The translations under genes and the position numbers were made by a program. Shown here one piece after another: positions 10,403 to 23,324 of a stretch of 64,000 bases of DNA. This DNA is from Microplitis mediator (lineage: Eukaryota; Arthropoda; Insecta; Hymenoptera; Braconidae). The notes below the pieces were generated by a model, which did no database searches, was not told where the DNA came from, and was given only the letters and a program-made list of their open reading frames with translations. Every line of letters starts with the position of its first letter. The first letter of the stretch is position 1. Location of the stretch: NCBI RefSeq assembly GCF_029852145.1, contig NC_079973.1, positions 27,422,422 through 27,486,421 of the forward strand, in the 5' to 3' direction.

Positions 10403-10755
10403 ATCATAAAAACATTTTAATAATATTGACAATAAGGACATTCGATTGTCCCGATTTAATATAATATTTTAAATTAAAACAAAAATAAATTAGCATATAT
10501 TGTAGTGAAAAGTAAATAATAATAAGATTAATAATGACGCCGGAGGGATATACGCGAGTGTACGTCGGCGGTCTCTAGACTCGGTCAATGACGCTTCCAT
10601 ATTCACAGTCATCGTCATCTTCGTGAATGCACGTAATAAGTTTGAAGCTGCGAAAGTTCTACGTTACCACTGCAATAAGAGTGGCTAATAATTATAAATC
10701 ATCTACTTTTTGCTTGTCCCCTCAATGACTACTACAACCACTATCACCACCACAG
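10403..10755. other. spacer between the hypothetical gene and the UTP18 relic
   Basis: Contains the 3' flank of the hypothetical gene, then a less AT-rich patch (about 10535-10670) of unknown nature, and ends in a C/A-rich acceptor tract feeding the UTP18 exon. No protein was recognised. Confidence 0.4.
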
Positions 10756-11336
10756 AAATTCGAAGTATCACCTGATGGAAAATTTATTGCAGTCATAGGA
10801 AAAATCCGAGAAATATTTTTATTATCAGCTTTAACGAAAGAATTGATTCATACTTCTAAGATGAATAGAAGATGGCAGCCTATAACTTTTACTCCAAATA
10901 CTAAAAAATTAATTACCCACGGAGGTTTGTAGAAAAAATTTATTCCAGTAATTTTTAATGATCACGAAGAGTATGGTGATAATTATTTTCTATTTGTTAC
11001 AGACTCTGAAGAAATATATATATGGGATATTGATAGTCGAAGTTGCATACACAGAGCAATTGATACCGGATGTATATCAAGTACATCAATAGCAATATCA
11101 TCGAGTGGATAGTTTTTAGCCACTGGAAGTAAGCAGGGAGTTGTAAATTTGTATGAAACAAGTAGCGTTTCACGTGATCGATTTCCCAAGCCATCTAAAA
11201 TAATTTTGAACCTCGTGACTGCAATAACGTCACTGAAATTTAATTCCACCTGCGAAATATTGGCAATGGGGTCCAAGTACAAAGACAATGCCTTCAAAAT
11301 GGTCCATTTGCCGTCTTTCAATTTTTTCTCAAATTT
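10756..11336 (+). pseudogene. UTP18 relic: two internal exons, in-frame TAG, both ends missing
   Basis: Exon fragments 10756-10924 and 11003-11336 are separated by a 78-base GT-AG intron. They encode WD40-repeat sequence of UTP18, a UTPB subunit of the small-subunit processome. Recognisable parts are KFEVSPDGKFIAVIG, EEIYIWDIDSRSCIHR, ATGSKQGVVNLYE, ILNLVTAITSLKFNSTCEIL and MVHLPSFNFFSNF. In the second exon a TAG at 11110-11112 interrupts the frame where relatives have a glutamine (a CAG-to-TAG change would explain it). The N-terminal half is absent and similarity stops after the FSNF motif, just before copy B of the 296-bp repeat. The retained intron rules out a processed retrocopy and favours a segmental duplication that has decayed. 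Confidence 0.85.
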
Positions 11337-11363
11337 TCTTACCTTCCGGACAACAATTTACTC

Positions 11364-11659
11364 TCTTGAGGACGATGACCACAATTACTTCTCAAAGTTT
11401 TTTTATTAATTTATATTATTTGTAAAATAAAAATTAAAAATTACAGATTAATTAAAAATTTATCTCAGCACAGTAATTATAATTGCGTTAATTGCATTTT
11501 TATTTCCAGCGAGTTTTCGAAATTTCATAAATTCTATTAGAATGACATCTTACAGAGCATTTTAAAATCTATTTTGTTTTACATGAGTACCAACACATAA
11601 AGTGTAATAATAAAATAATGATAACAACAACTCTAACCATATTTATCTGCAGTGTTACT
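11364..11659 (+). repeat. 296-bp direct repeat, copy B
   Basis: Second copy of 4973-5268, same orientation, about 98% identical, beginning some 30 bases after the end of UTP18 similarity. Confidence 0.9.
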
Positions 11660-12604
11660 TAAAAAAAAAAATAAATAAAATAACAATAGGTTTAAAGTAA
11701 TAATAACGTTCAAATAATTGGAGGGAATGAATATTTGTCGAAATTTATTAATTGGTGTTGTTAAACGGCCTGTCATTCGTCATTTTACTGTCACCCAAAT
11801 AGGTACATATATTATTTTTACATATTTGTTTACTTTATATCATATAAATTTTATTTTAACAATTTTTTTATTATTAATTTTAACGATGCATTAGTTTTTA
11901 AAATTTCTTTTATTGAGATCGGAAATTTAAATGTCAACTTGAATAAGATAAACACCGAAAAGGATTTATTGTTTTTTGTATTATTCGAAGATTACGCCAT
12001 ATTGAATATTATTTATCACAATTTATCGAGTAAATTAATCACCACGTAGGTTTTCGTTATTATTATTTTTTTTTTATTTTATAAGAAAAAAAAAAAAATC
12101 TATATAATTGTCATGAAATGCTTTTAATTTAAAATAATTGTTTTGTAACAAATAATTATTATCACTGTATTAATTATTATTATTATAAAATTAAATTGCA
12201 TCATATTGTGATATGAAAATGACTTGGTTTTTTATTGGTACAGTGTACATATTGTATTAAAAAAAAAAAAAAAAAAAAAAAAAATCACACGACTAAAAAA
12301 AGTATAGAGGACATGAGGTATATTAATAATCTGATTCACAATATATTTAGGTAGCTATAATATTTCATTGAGGATTTTTATATAAATATATATAAGATAA
12401 AAGTAGTGGGGTCGGTATAATAAGCTGTAGACTTGGGGAATCGCACCTCGATACTTAAAATAATAGTTAATACGTATTTTTACGGCCATATCATCGCATA
12501 CGGTAGTGCGTGCGTGTAATTATACTCCGATATTTTATATTTTACATACATAATGATTTATATTTTTAATTATTTTTTCAGTATTTCATAAGGAAACTAA
12601 AAAC
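11660..12604. other. AT-rich intergenic region upstream of MsrB
   Basis: Contains an A26 homopolymer at 12259-12284 and a patch around 12410-12530 that may hold the MsrB promoter or 5' untranslated sequence. No other coding sequence was seen. Confidence 0.45.
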
Positions 12605-14145
12605 ATGTCGGATACAAACAAAGAGGAATTGCGAAAACGATTGACTCCTATACAGTGGCATGTCACTCAAGAGAAAGGAACTGAAAGGTGCAATACATAT
12701 GTTATTATCAAACTTGTTTTTTTTTTCTTTGCTTTGCTTTTTTACACACTGTCACAGTAACTTGATGTTGATTTTAAAACATAATTTATATTATTTTATT
12801 TGATAAAATATATTTTATAATTTATAAAATAAAAATAAGAATGGAGTCTTGGACGAGTGACACAGCGAGTGTCAAAAATAACTTTTTCAAGAGCATGTGT
12901 CTCGAACGGCTCAGGGCCAAGTGCTTCTAAAATAACATCAAAGCTTATTTTATACTTCCTCTATGTCTTATTCAATCTAATAAAAATATAATATTTTTCT
13001 CTTCAGACCATTCACAGGATGTTACAATAAATTTTATGAAAAAGGAACCTATACGTGTATTGTATGCGATCAGGAATTATTTTCATCAGAAACAAAGTAT
13101 GACAGTGGGTGTGGCTGGCCAGCATTCAATCAAGTGTTGGATCAAGGAAAAGTCAAATTGACCAAAGATACTACAAATGGTAAGCAATTTGATATAATTT
13201 TAATAGTATTTATTATCAATGTTCCTTGATCCTAATTAGAATTATAATTTCCTTCTCTGTGCCCTCCTATCCAATATTGTTTTATTTTACCTAGAAATAT
13301 AAACACAATTTTTTTTTCTTTTTATTTATTCTAATCGCTTTAGCAAATCTATGTAATTTATTATATACTATTTATTTAATTGAAATTAAAATTTTTGTGC
13401 ATGTCGATTGACATTCAAATGTAGCTTACGATAATAAGAAAAAAAAATGATGATATATTTATTTTATCCTGCATGTTAAATGCTTAGAGTGTGATTGTAG
13501 TAGACTTACATCATGTTTAATTATATACATATATGTATAATAATGATTTAAAATTGTACATAAAAAAAATTATGTTAGTTGGAAAATTTTTGTTTAAATT
13601 TCTCTGTCTTGAGCTCTATTTATTATTTTTTTTACTTTTTTTTATTTAAAAAAACTAATAGCAGTAACAATTGCTGTAGCTGATTATTGATTACGTTTCT
13701 AATACATGTTAAATTTAATAAAAAATGACTTTTATAGCGTATAATTAATAAAAAAGAAAAAATTTATTGAAGGTGCTTTTATTAATTTATACTGATTGCG
13801 CTGTTATTATTTTTCACAATGAAAAATAATTAAAGAAACCTCGATGTAGGTCTCAATTTAATCACACTCTATTGTTCTGTCTTTCCTTTGCCTCCCCACC
13901 TATTCACCACCGAAATGAACAAAAAAAATGCGTCGATATAACGACGCACACCAGTTGGTGGCAATCTACTATTGCTGATCGCAAACCCAGATATGGTGCG
14001 GACCGAGGTGACCTGTTCAAAATGTGGAGCTCATTTAGGCCACGTATTCAACGATGGCCCAAAACCGACAAGAACAAGATTCTGCATCAACTCCGCCTCT
14101 ATAAGCTTCCATGAAGCCGGAGAAGCTAAATCAAACAAGACGTAA
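12605..14145 (+). CDS. MsrB: methionine-R-sulfoxide reductase B (SelR type)
   Basis: Three exons, 12605-12687, 13007-13179 and 13955-14145, assemble in frame to 148 residues. MsrB reduces free or protein-bound methionine-R-sulfoxide using thioredoxin, repairing oxidative damage. Seen in the product: the N-terminal LTPIQWHVTQEKGTERPFTG; the zinc-binding pairs CIVCDQ and CSKCGAHLGHVF; the core YDSGCGWPAFNQV; the DGPKPTRTRF segment; and the catalytic cysteine in RFCINSASISFHE. The catalytic residue is Cys rather than selenocysteine, as in insects. No signal peptide or targeting sequence is evident, so a cytosolic or nuclear form is likely. The splice into exon 3 (acceptor caccag) gives a Drosophila-like spacing before the GGNLLLLIANPD block. 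Confidence 0.93.
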
Positions 14146-17100
14146 TTTATCAGCATTTATATTTACATATTATATTAAGTATATTTGCACTTGATCAGTT
14201 TATTTTTTTTTCCTCTATAAAATAATTAATCCCTCATTCTGAAAGTTTAAAATTTTTATAAATTTTTTACGAATTTTCTGTTTCAAAAAAAATAATCAAG
14301 TGCAAATAAACTTTATTAAATTCAATTACATAAGTAACAGATCTATTTTATTTTTTCATCGACCATTTTACGATGCCATAATAGCATGTAAATAATAATT
14401 ATAATTATTAATTGTAAAAACAATAAAATCATAATTATCGTAAATGTATTTATTGATTTTCTCTTAATCTGTATTAATTAATCAGGTGTGAAATAAAAAA
14501 AAATCTGAAAAACTTTTTTTTTATAAAATGTTTTTTTTTTTTTTATTTTAACGTTGAAAAAAAAACGTAAGTTACAGTACAATATATATAATATATATAC
14601 GCAAACCACTAGGCATATTTTTTTTTTATTTTACAATTAATTATTTAATTCATTACAATTTTTTGTCATCCTCCTATTTCTCCTTGTCGGTAAAAAAAAA
14701 AAAAAGAAAAAAAGAAATACGGTATCGCTTACAAAATTGACTCCACTAAAACAAAATAGTGTTTTTTATTGTTGTTCATATCGTAACGCGTTCAATGATT
14801 ATAATTAGTATAATAACTATTATTATTATCATAATAATTATTATTATTAATATTACTCCGTTGTAAAAATTTAACTTTATAATAAAAACAACTTTCGTAT
14901 ATTTTGTGAGTGAGACATATGAGACACCATCAATCGAATTGTATAATTCTGTCACTAGGCCTGCTGCCTCCATGTTATTCCATGGAGTTATTTTCTGAGC
15001 ATTTTCATAAACATCAAGATTTTACAAATAATTTACAATTAAAACATTCATAATATATAAATAGATAGAAAAAAAGATTTAAAAAATACAAATAACAAGA
15101 AAATTAAATGGATTTTGTTTGAATATCGGAATAATTATTGCTGTCATGAAAAAATGCTCGAAATTAATTATTTCTCTTAAAATATTTCAGGTCTTAAATG
15201 CTCGAGATATTTTTAAAAATGCAAAGTCTCATATTTTTGTTGATTCTACTGGAATTTTACAATAATAGATTAATAATTGAAAAATAAACTTTTATAGTTA
15301 TAATTAGTTTACCTAATAATTATTCAAAAAGTACAGAATAAAATTTAAGATTAATTTTGCCGCAAATATTGTATAAAATTATGTGAGCATTATCAACTCT
15401 GAAATACTGTCATCAACATAATCAAAGAGTTTAGAAACTCTATCGATAATAATATATGCATATTTGTTTTCCTGATTTTGTTCAATAATTTTAATACTTG
15501 TATACTAGTGTTATACTCAAAAAAAAAAAAAAGAAATACAATTAAAATAAAAAATTCAGTCAACTACCCGTCATAAACCTGTAGCAGAAGCTTTAAATGT
15601 CAACGACTCAGTTCGCGAAACATAGAAAGTAAATTTTCATCATTAATTTGTTTATTTTTTCCTATTCTTGGTTTATAATTATTGAGAATTTTAACGGAGG
15701 TTTATAACGAATTATCTGGTATGAAACTCAAAAGAGTGAGGGAAAGAAGCTTATGAAGGGCAGGCTTGTGACGGGTAGTCGACTGTAATAATAAATCTAT
15801 ATTGTATATTAATATATATATATCGAATCTGTTCTAAACTATAATATAATATAATATGTACTAAAATGGCCCTTATTATTCTCGTACAACAATTTCACAA
15901 TTTCCAAAATATTGTACACGTATAAAAAATTCGATTATATTTTAATTGTATTATTTAATTACATATATTTCGGAGTCTTAAACTGAAATAATAAAAATCC
16001 ACTACCGCAATAATGTTTTCATACATATCTCTCTAAAACATGACAAGACGCACAGGCACTTTAAAGTGTCACACAATTTTTCACAACGTCCTCAGCCTTG
16101 TCTTAAAATTTCCTCGATCATTTATTTTATTTATCGTTTACGCTCTGACTGACAGACCATTAAATAATATTCTCAATAACGGAATATATTTAATAATGGC
16201 TAACAATTTACTGAGCCTCATATATTTTAAATTAATTCAATTAACAATATATTTAATAAGCAAACTAATTTTTTATAAAAATTTTATAATTTTAAAATAC
16301 CACGAGTTAATAAATTGCTACGTATTATGTGTACGTTTTTTTTTCTTTTCTTTTTAATAATAATAATAATAATAATATATACGTCAAAAATGATTGATAT
16401 TTATATAGCTAATAAAATTTTTAAACTTATATTACATCTGATTAAAAGCGATATGCCAATTAAACATTATTGATATTGATAAAGCAGCTTAAAATATTTT
16501 TTATGAGTAATTTTTTTTTTATTTTATTTTTTTTTCAATTTTTTTTTTTTTTAATTTATTTATTTTTTTGTTATTATTATAAAGATCAGTGAAATTTTAA
16601 AACCCTTAAATTAATATACTTGGGCTACTGTACAACACTATAGTGTTTTTAATAAAAAATAATAAATATGTTTTTATTTATTTATTTTTAAAAATCTTTC
16701 TTTAACTTTTTTTATTTTCAATTTTATTCTCAAAAATATAAGTCCAAGGTGAAGACAAATTTTTTGTTTTTGCTATATGATTCTCGATTAATATATATAT
16801 ATATGTATAAGATTAGTCATAAATGTTTATTACTTATTTTGTTCTATATAATAACCTGTGTTGTATTTGCTTATGGCTTTTATCATTATATAGATAGTCT
16901 AACAAAATTTTAGCTGTAAGTTTACTTACTTAATTATTTATTTATAATTTTTGTAGCTAAAAGAATCAGTAATACTAGTTTAACATATATAGAAAATAAC
17001 TGACATTAATTTACTAAGCCCTCGAAAGTAATAAAAAATCGCCATTGTAAATAACCGCCAAGTCTTTTATTTTTTTTTCTTTTCTTTTATTTTTACTTTT

Positions 17101-17420
17101 TAAACCCGGAAGACGTAATAATTTATTACTTACAAGCTCTTGTAAATCATTTTTTTTTTTTTTTTCATCAGATCATTCTCTACTAGTCAGGTTTAATACG
17201 AAATAAACTCACATATCACATGAGGATTACTCGTATTGTTATTGACTCAAAAAGTCATTTTATTTCGATACTGTTACGGTACCGAACTTGTAACTAACTA
17301 TTTCCTATGATTATAATAATAATCATTATTATTATTATTAAATTGAATTATTGTGCCGTTACCGTTTTGGGAGGGTGAATTATTATTATTATTTTTTTCG
17401 CAATAGATGTTTAATTTTAC
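14146..17420. other. AT-rich intergenic region between MsrB and Pak 3' ends
   Basis: This convergent intergenic stretch holds both 3' untranslated regions, several A or T runs and AAT arrays, and an inverted-repeat element at 15557-15785. No further coding sequence was recognised. Confidence 0.5.
15557..15785. mobile_element. probable 229-bp MITE with about 24-bp imperfect terminal inverted repeats
   Basis: The left end cagtcaactacccgtca is matched by the reverse complement of the right end, which differs at one of 17 positions; similarity continues with mismatches to about 24 bases. No transposase is encoded. A clear target-site duplication was not found. Confidence 0.6.
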
Positions 17421-20400
17421 CTAATGTCCTTTAGTCGCCTCTTTAGCTGCCATTATTAAAGGTGTTAACGAAGCAAGTGGCCTTGCTAATTTTAAGAAAG
17501 GATGCTGCAATACAATTTAATTATTAAAAATGATAAATATATATAATTATAATAAATTTAAATGAGTACCTTGAGTAATTCAGAAGCTCCAGAGCGTTTT
17601 TCGACTTCAACTTCTAGACACTGATCCAAAAAGTCTTGGAAAATACTCGATAATTTTTCTTTCTCTTTAATTTCTGGTTTTCCATTCGTTGCAATTAAAT
17701 AGAGTGCTCGTAGAGGATTTTCGTTTAAATACGGTGGTTCTCCTTCAATCATTTCTATTGCCATTATACCCAACGACCATATATCAACCTTTTACCAAAC
17801 ATTATAAAAACATATTTATATAAAAACTTGAATGCCAGAACACTCGTAGTCGATAACTTTTAAATTTACTTACCTTGGGTCCATAGTGTTTTCGAGTAAC
17901 AACTTCTGGTGCCATCCAGTAAGGTGTTCCAACCATTGTTGTTCTCTTACTTTGTTCAGGTGATATTTGAGCGCAAAAACCAAAATCCGTGAGTTTAACT
18001 CCACCGTCCAATCCAAGTAATATATTATCAGACTTAATATCCCTATGAATAACTTGATTACAGTGTAAAAATTCAAGCGCTTGCAAAACTTCTCTACACA
18101 CAGCAGCTATTTGTCCTTCATCCATACAAGTTTCAGTTACAACATCCGTCAAACTACCACCTGGTAAATACTCCATTACTACCCACAGTTCTTCGCCAAC
18201 AAGATAACTATCGAGATAGTTGACAACATTTGGATGTTTGTTTTCCCGCATTACCAAAATTTCATTAATAATTAACTCTTTCTTTGGCTGTTGTGAAAGA
18301 TTCATTTGTTTTATTGCCACTTCCATTCCCGTTGAAGTTTCTATTGCCGTATAAACAGTACCCGAAGCCCTGTAATAATAATTATTATTAGTATTATATA
18401 ATATAAATAAAATATATATGTATTGTGTATTATTACCCTTGTCCAATTTTTTCCATTTTAGTATATTTTCTATTAGGGTCACCAACACTGACAATCGTTC
18501 TTAACTTTTCTAATATTTCATCATCAGACATTTTTTTCTTTCGTGCTTTATCATTTTGACCGATTCGCGATTGATCTGTTGTAGTTGATGTCGGTGTTGC
18601 TTGATTTTTGTTTTTATCAAGTTGTGATTGATGCTGAGATTGGGGTGTACCATTTCGTTGAGGAGATCCCAATGATGGTAAAGGTGGTGGTAAAACTGGT
18701 TCTTCTTCAATTGGTTTAGTATACTATCAATAAACATTAAATAACACATTTATAAATGAATAAAAATAATCAATAAAATTGAATAATAATAAAAAAAAAA
18801 ATATTACAATAGATTTGGTGCGTTCCGGTCTTGCGGAGATTGGCGGAGGCGGTGGTTCATCTTCTTGCTCGGAACTCGTTGCACAAGCATCTGTAGGAGT
18901 ACTACTAGGACTACTGCTACTAACTCTGCTTAGAGATTGTTGTGAATGTGAACTACCAGATGCTTGAGACATTGCTTGCCCACGCACATTTCCAATACCA
19001 ATACTTATTCCTGTTCCCATACTACGAGGGCTACTCGCTCTTTCTATAGGTGCTAACAAAATCATTCAAATAATATGATAATAATAATAATTATTATTGT
19101 ATATTTTATTAACATACCGGCATTGCCAACCATTTTAGTAGTTGTCATATACTTGGATCCTTTAACTTCCTTACTGCTGTTGTCATACCAATTTAAAACA
19201 TCCAATACTGCTTGAGGATTCTTCTTTTGTTCTTGTTTGCTGATGTTGCTTGACATGAGGAGTCTTGCCCATGCTTCCGGCATTCCCTGATAATAATATT
19301 TAAATATTAATAATCAGATTTAAATATCAATAATTATCCAATATATTCAAATTATATAATTTTATAAATATAATAATAATACTAATCTTATTCATTCCAA
19401 CACGTGCATCGTTCACAAAATATTTCATTTATTTACATACTAATCGAACAAAAAATTTAAAATAACAGAAATAATCCATATTTTAAAAATGAAAAAATAT
19501 TTTATATAAATCATCTATTAAATATTATAAAAATTAATGCATTGATAATGGAGTTCTAAATGGAATCAAGCGTCATTTTTTTTTTTTTTTCGTTTATTTA
19601 TCATTTTCTTTTTTTATTTTTTTTTCATTTATTGTTTCAATTGTAAGCAACGTTGACTAAAGCTTTTTTTTCTACAAAGTTCTATACTTAATTATTAAGC
19701 AATTTAAACAAAATCTAACGGAATGTGTATTAAATTTGATTGCAACGTAAATAAACTGGTGATAACGTAACAAAAAAAATAAAATAAAAAATAAACAAAC
19801 AAGTAAGTAAATAAAAAAAAATAAAGTTAATAATTAGACATAAAATAAAATCTTGTGATTGTTTAAATTTACTTACTTTGAGTGGCAGCTTGAAAGAAAT
19901 ACGTGTTTGAGTTAGTTTTCATGTGAGAAAATCATAGATTTAAAAAGCATCAGGTAAATTACTCAACAATAATAACAATAAAAAAAAAATAATAATAATA
20001 ATAATAATTCCATGATATTCATACATATATTTGTCGGAATTAAAAATATTTAATACGGACACGGAAAATCCAGTTCTCAACTACGTTTTTATTAAAAACT
20101 ATTTTTTATTATTTAATATATTTTTCATTCCTCTAATAATAATAAATGCAACAACAACTACGAGTTACTGTTACTTGAGAAAAAAAATGATTAAATATAT
20201 ATTTTGATTGGATATTCCGTTGTTCCATAAAAAACAGCAAAGCAGCAAGCGAGTGCACGATATTAACAAAATTAATAAGCGTGAGTATTAAACGTACCGT
20301 AAATTCACCGGTAACAGCATCAAATCCAACGTGAACGGTGTGCTCGAAATTCGTTGGATAGCTGATGTTTGGTTTATCCTTGCTCTCTTTAACCTTCATT

Positions 20401-21083
20401 TTTCCTTTTAATGTTTTCTTTTTACGTTCATCCGAATCAGGCTCTTTTGGTAGTGGCCGCATATCCACCGGTAAATTTGGTGTCGATTCACTTCTGTTAA
20501 ATTAAAATAATACACAATTATTATTTTCAGCAACAACCTACAGTTTTTATTTTTTACTTAGCATATGAGTTTTATAATACTGAAAGAGAAAAAATAAAAA
20601 GAAGAAACAGAAGTAGACGAAAAATAAAAAAAAACAAAATTTTTCTTTCAAGACTATAGTTGAATAATATTTTTTAACGACATCCCTTCGTGAACTTGTT
20701 ATAAATATCTATATCTATAGTGTCTACACGGTTAAATCATTTTATTTTTAGCTGTCACTAAATTAGTGTCTGTTAATCTATTTCTGGAAGATGAAACTCT
20801 CTTTCTTTCTCGTTCTCGTTCTCATTTTAATCCTCTTTTCTATAGATTATATACAGAAAAAATTATAAAATATAATGTCACTACGTTAAAATCATTCTTA
20901 CAACAATGAATTGAATTTAATATAATGTATCAATCATACAAGAAAGATGAAAAAAAAGAAGGAAAAAAGAAAAGAAAGAAAAATTGTAACGGTAACGATT
21001 TATGAAATATATGGTTCTGAGATTTACCTGTTTGAAGTGAGTCTGACGGGAGGTGCAGGTGGTTTATCTTCTTCATCTGACAT
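17421..21083 (-). CDS. Pak: p21-activated kinase, group I (Pak)
   Basis: Eight exons assemble in frame: 21083-21028, 20493-20298, 19286-19118, 19052-18808, 18723-18437, 18369-17874, 17788-17570 and 17504-17421. Total 583 residues, near human PAK1 (545). Pak is a Ser/Thr kinase activated by GTP-bound Rac/Cdc42 that controls the actin cytoskeleton, adhesion and growth signalling. In order: N-terminal MSDEEDKPPAPPVRLTS, a proline motif of the type bound by Nck; the CRIB/autoinhibitory region ISYPTNFEHTVHVGFDAVTG then GMPEAWARLL; a Ser-rich linker; the PIX-binding motif PPPPPISARPERTKSIYTK; and the kinase domain with KIGQGASGTVY, VAIKQMNL, HRDIKSDNILL, DFGFCAQ and the activation-loop TMVGTPYWMAPEVV. 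The C-terminus ends AAKEATKGH. All catalytic residues are present and all junctions are GT-AG. Confidence 0.96.
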
Positions 21084-23324
21084 GCTGATTATTTTTTTTT
21101 TAGTTATTTCTTGTTTTTTTTTCAGTCTGTTTTTTTTTTTATCTGTCGGTTATTAGGCACGAGTTTATTAAAGCTTCAATGGCTTTAAATACTGTCCTTT
21201 TTTTTTTTTTTTTAATTATTATTATTATACTGGTTATATTAATTACTGGACGTATTTATCATCATTGTAAAATAATAATCCGATGAATGTATGTATATGA
21301 ATGTGTTAGGTTGTATGGTATCGGCTCTGATGACACATAATAATAAGTTTTAAAAATAATAAAAGGCTATTGTTAAGCAACTGGTACACTGTAAAACCAG
21401 TGTATAAGTGTAGGTACCACCACCTTTTAAGTTATCAGGTGGAATCACAATTTTTTGAGATCACAGTCGACTGGTTGAAAGGACAAGTGGTAAATACACT
21501 TGTGTATTTTTAATAATATTATCTTTATTCTTCTTCTTCTTTCTATGTCTATATTTTAAACTAATTCCATAGTAATTTTCAATTTAATATTCCTCTAAGT
21601 TGGTTTATTAAAAATATTAAAATAAAATTTTGGAAGAATCAATTGGATGACTCTTTATTTTTTTCTTTTTTTTCCTTTTTTTTACGGCAAATAAATTGGC
21701 AAGAAAAATAAAATAAGGAGCCAAGTGATTATTGTGATGTAGTATCCTTTGGAAGTTATCGAAACTGATAATAAAAGATTGGTACAGTGGTGTAAAGAAT
21801 AGGTCAATGTCGTTACTCGTTATTGCAATAACTGTGCGTCAAATTCCACCCTCAGGAGTACTTAGTTGTGTGTTTTAAGTATGACTCACTCATCCACCGA
21901 ATTACAAGATACCCAGGATACAAATATATTCATTTTATTTCACCACTACGTGTCATCCACTACAGTAAAACAACTAAAATTCAAAAAGAAAAAGAAAACA
22001 AAAAATTTGAATTTATATTAAACTGGCAACAACTCTTGTCAGTTTCTGTCTACTGAAAAACTCGTGCTGTGATGCTGCTGTTCACTATTGCTCACTACTG
22101 CTCACACTGCTGCTGCTGCTGCTGCTGCTGGAAATGCTTGTCGGTCGGTCTTTAGCTCATATATATGTATTATACACCAACCAATAACAATTTTTTATAT
22201 ACATATACATATATAAATCAACTTCACTCACATTTTGTTTTATAAATAATTTAAAAAACACTTGGTCATTTAAATGTTACACACAACTACTATCTTGTTC
22301 AAGAGTCTAGTTGATTTTAATTTTCTCTTGTGAATAAACGGATAAATGAATCTGAATATAGATAATCACCTGAATCACCGCCCGCCTGCGCGTTCGTGTC
22401 GTCACCAGTCACCAGCCACCACGGTCTGCCACTATCAGCAGACACACTTTTCCTAGCCCCAACACAACACTCACACACACACACACACACCACTTATTTA
22501 TTTCTATGTGTGTTTGGTGTCGATAGTTTTTCCTTTTTAGTCTCTCTCTTTCTCTTTTTTTTTTCTCTCTGTCAGTTGTTTGAACTACACAAGCGCCTTC
22601 TTCAGCCTTTTTCCTTTAATTTTTTTTTTAAATTCACTTGCAGTAAAAAATCATACAACAAAAATGATTATTTGTATATTGTTACTCTTAAAATAATAAT
22701 AAACGTATTTATACATGAGATATCTCTCTAGTTCTTTCCTCTCTTGTTTCCATGTCTGCATAAGAATGTTTTTTGTTGTTGTTGTCTTGGAACATCTTGG
22801 AGATTTGAGCTGTGGGGAATTAATGATGATAAATTCTGTTATGTTGGTAAACCTGTTCTCTCGACTTGACGTTAAATAACTCGAATCTCGAATAGTTTGC
22901 TGTCGATTATCATTATCGATTATCAAATGAAAAGAAAGATACACACACAACACATACTGGGTGAATATACTAAATAATAATAGGAGTAAACTTTGACCAG
23001 ACTTTTACTTTATTGTTTGTGGATTTATCATATCTGTCGATTTATAATTAACTTAATAATTACTCATACCAACATACGCCTTCTATTCACAGTAATAAGT
23101 GTCATTTACCAACATATTACATATATATATGCTTATAATTTATTTTTATAACTAATAGAATATAATAATTAACTTAAATTATTGAAAATAAATATAAGCA
23201 TAATTAATTTATTAGTTAAGGTAAAAATATATATGTGCTGATAATAATTGTACTATTTGTCAACAAAGTATTGAAAATTAGTCGTCGTCTATCCGTTTAA
23301 ATATTTTATAAAAAATTGTTAAAA
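21084..23324. promoter_or_regulatory. shared upstream region of divergent Pak and RagA/B
   Basis: About 2.2 kb between two head-to-head genes. It includes a small hairpin-forming patch at 21385-21404 (tacactg and cagtgta arms), a (CTG)n run near 22101-22127, and a relatively GC-rich patch about 22370-22460 with a following CA run that could hold the Pak transcription start. No coding sequence was recognised. Confidence 0.4.

Noticed and set aside
13946..13955. Mutated acceptor at MsrB exon 3 causing an in-frame three-residue loss
   Set aside because: The canonical caccag acceptor at 13954 already gives spacing like other insect MsrB proteins, so no loss needs to be invoked.
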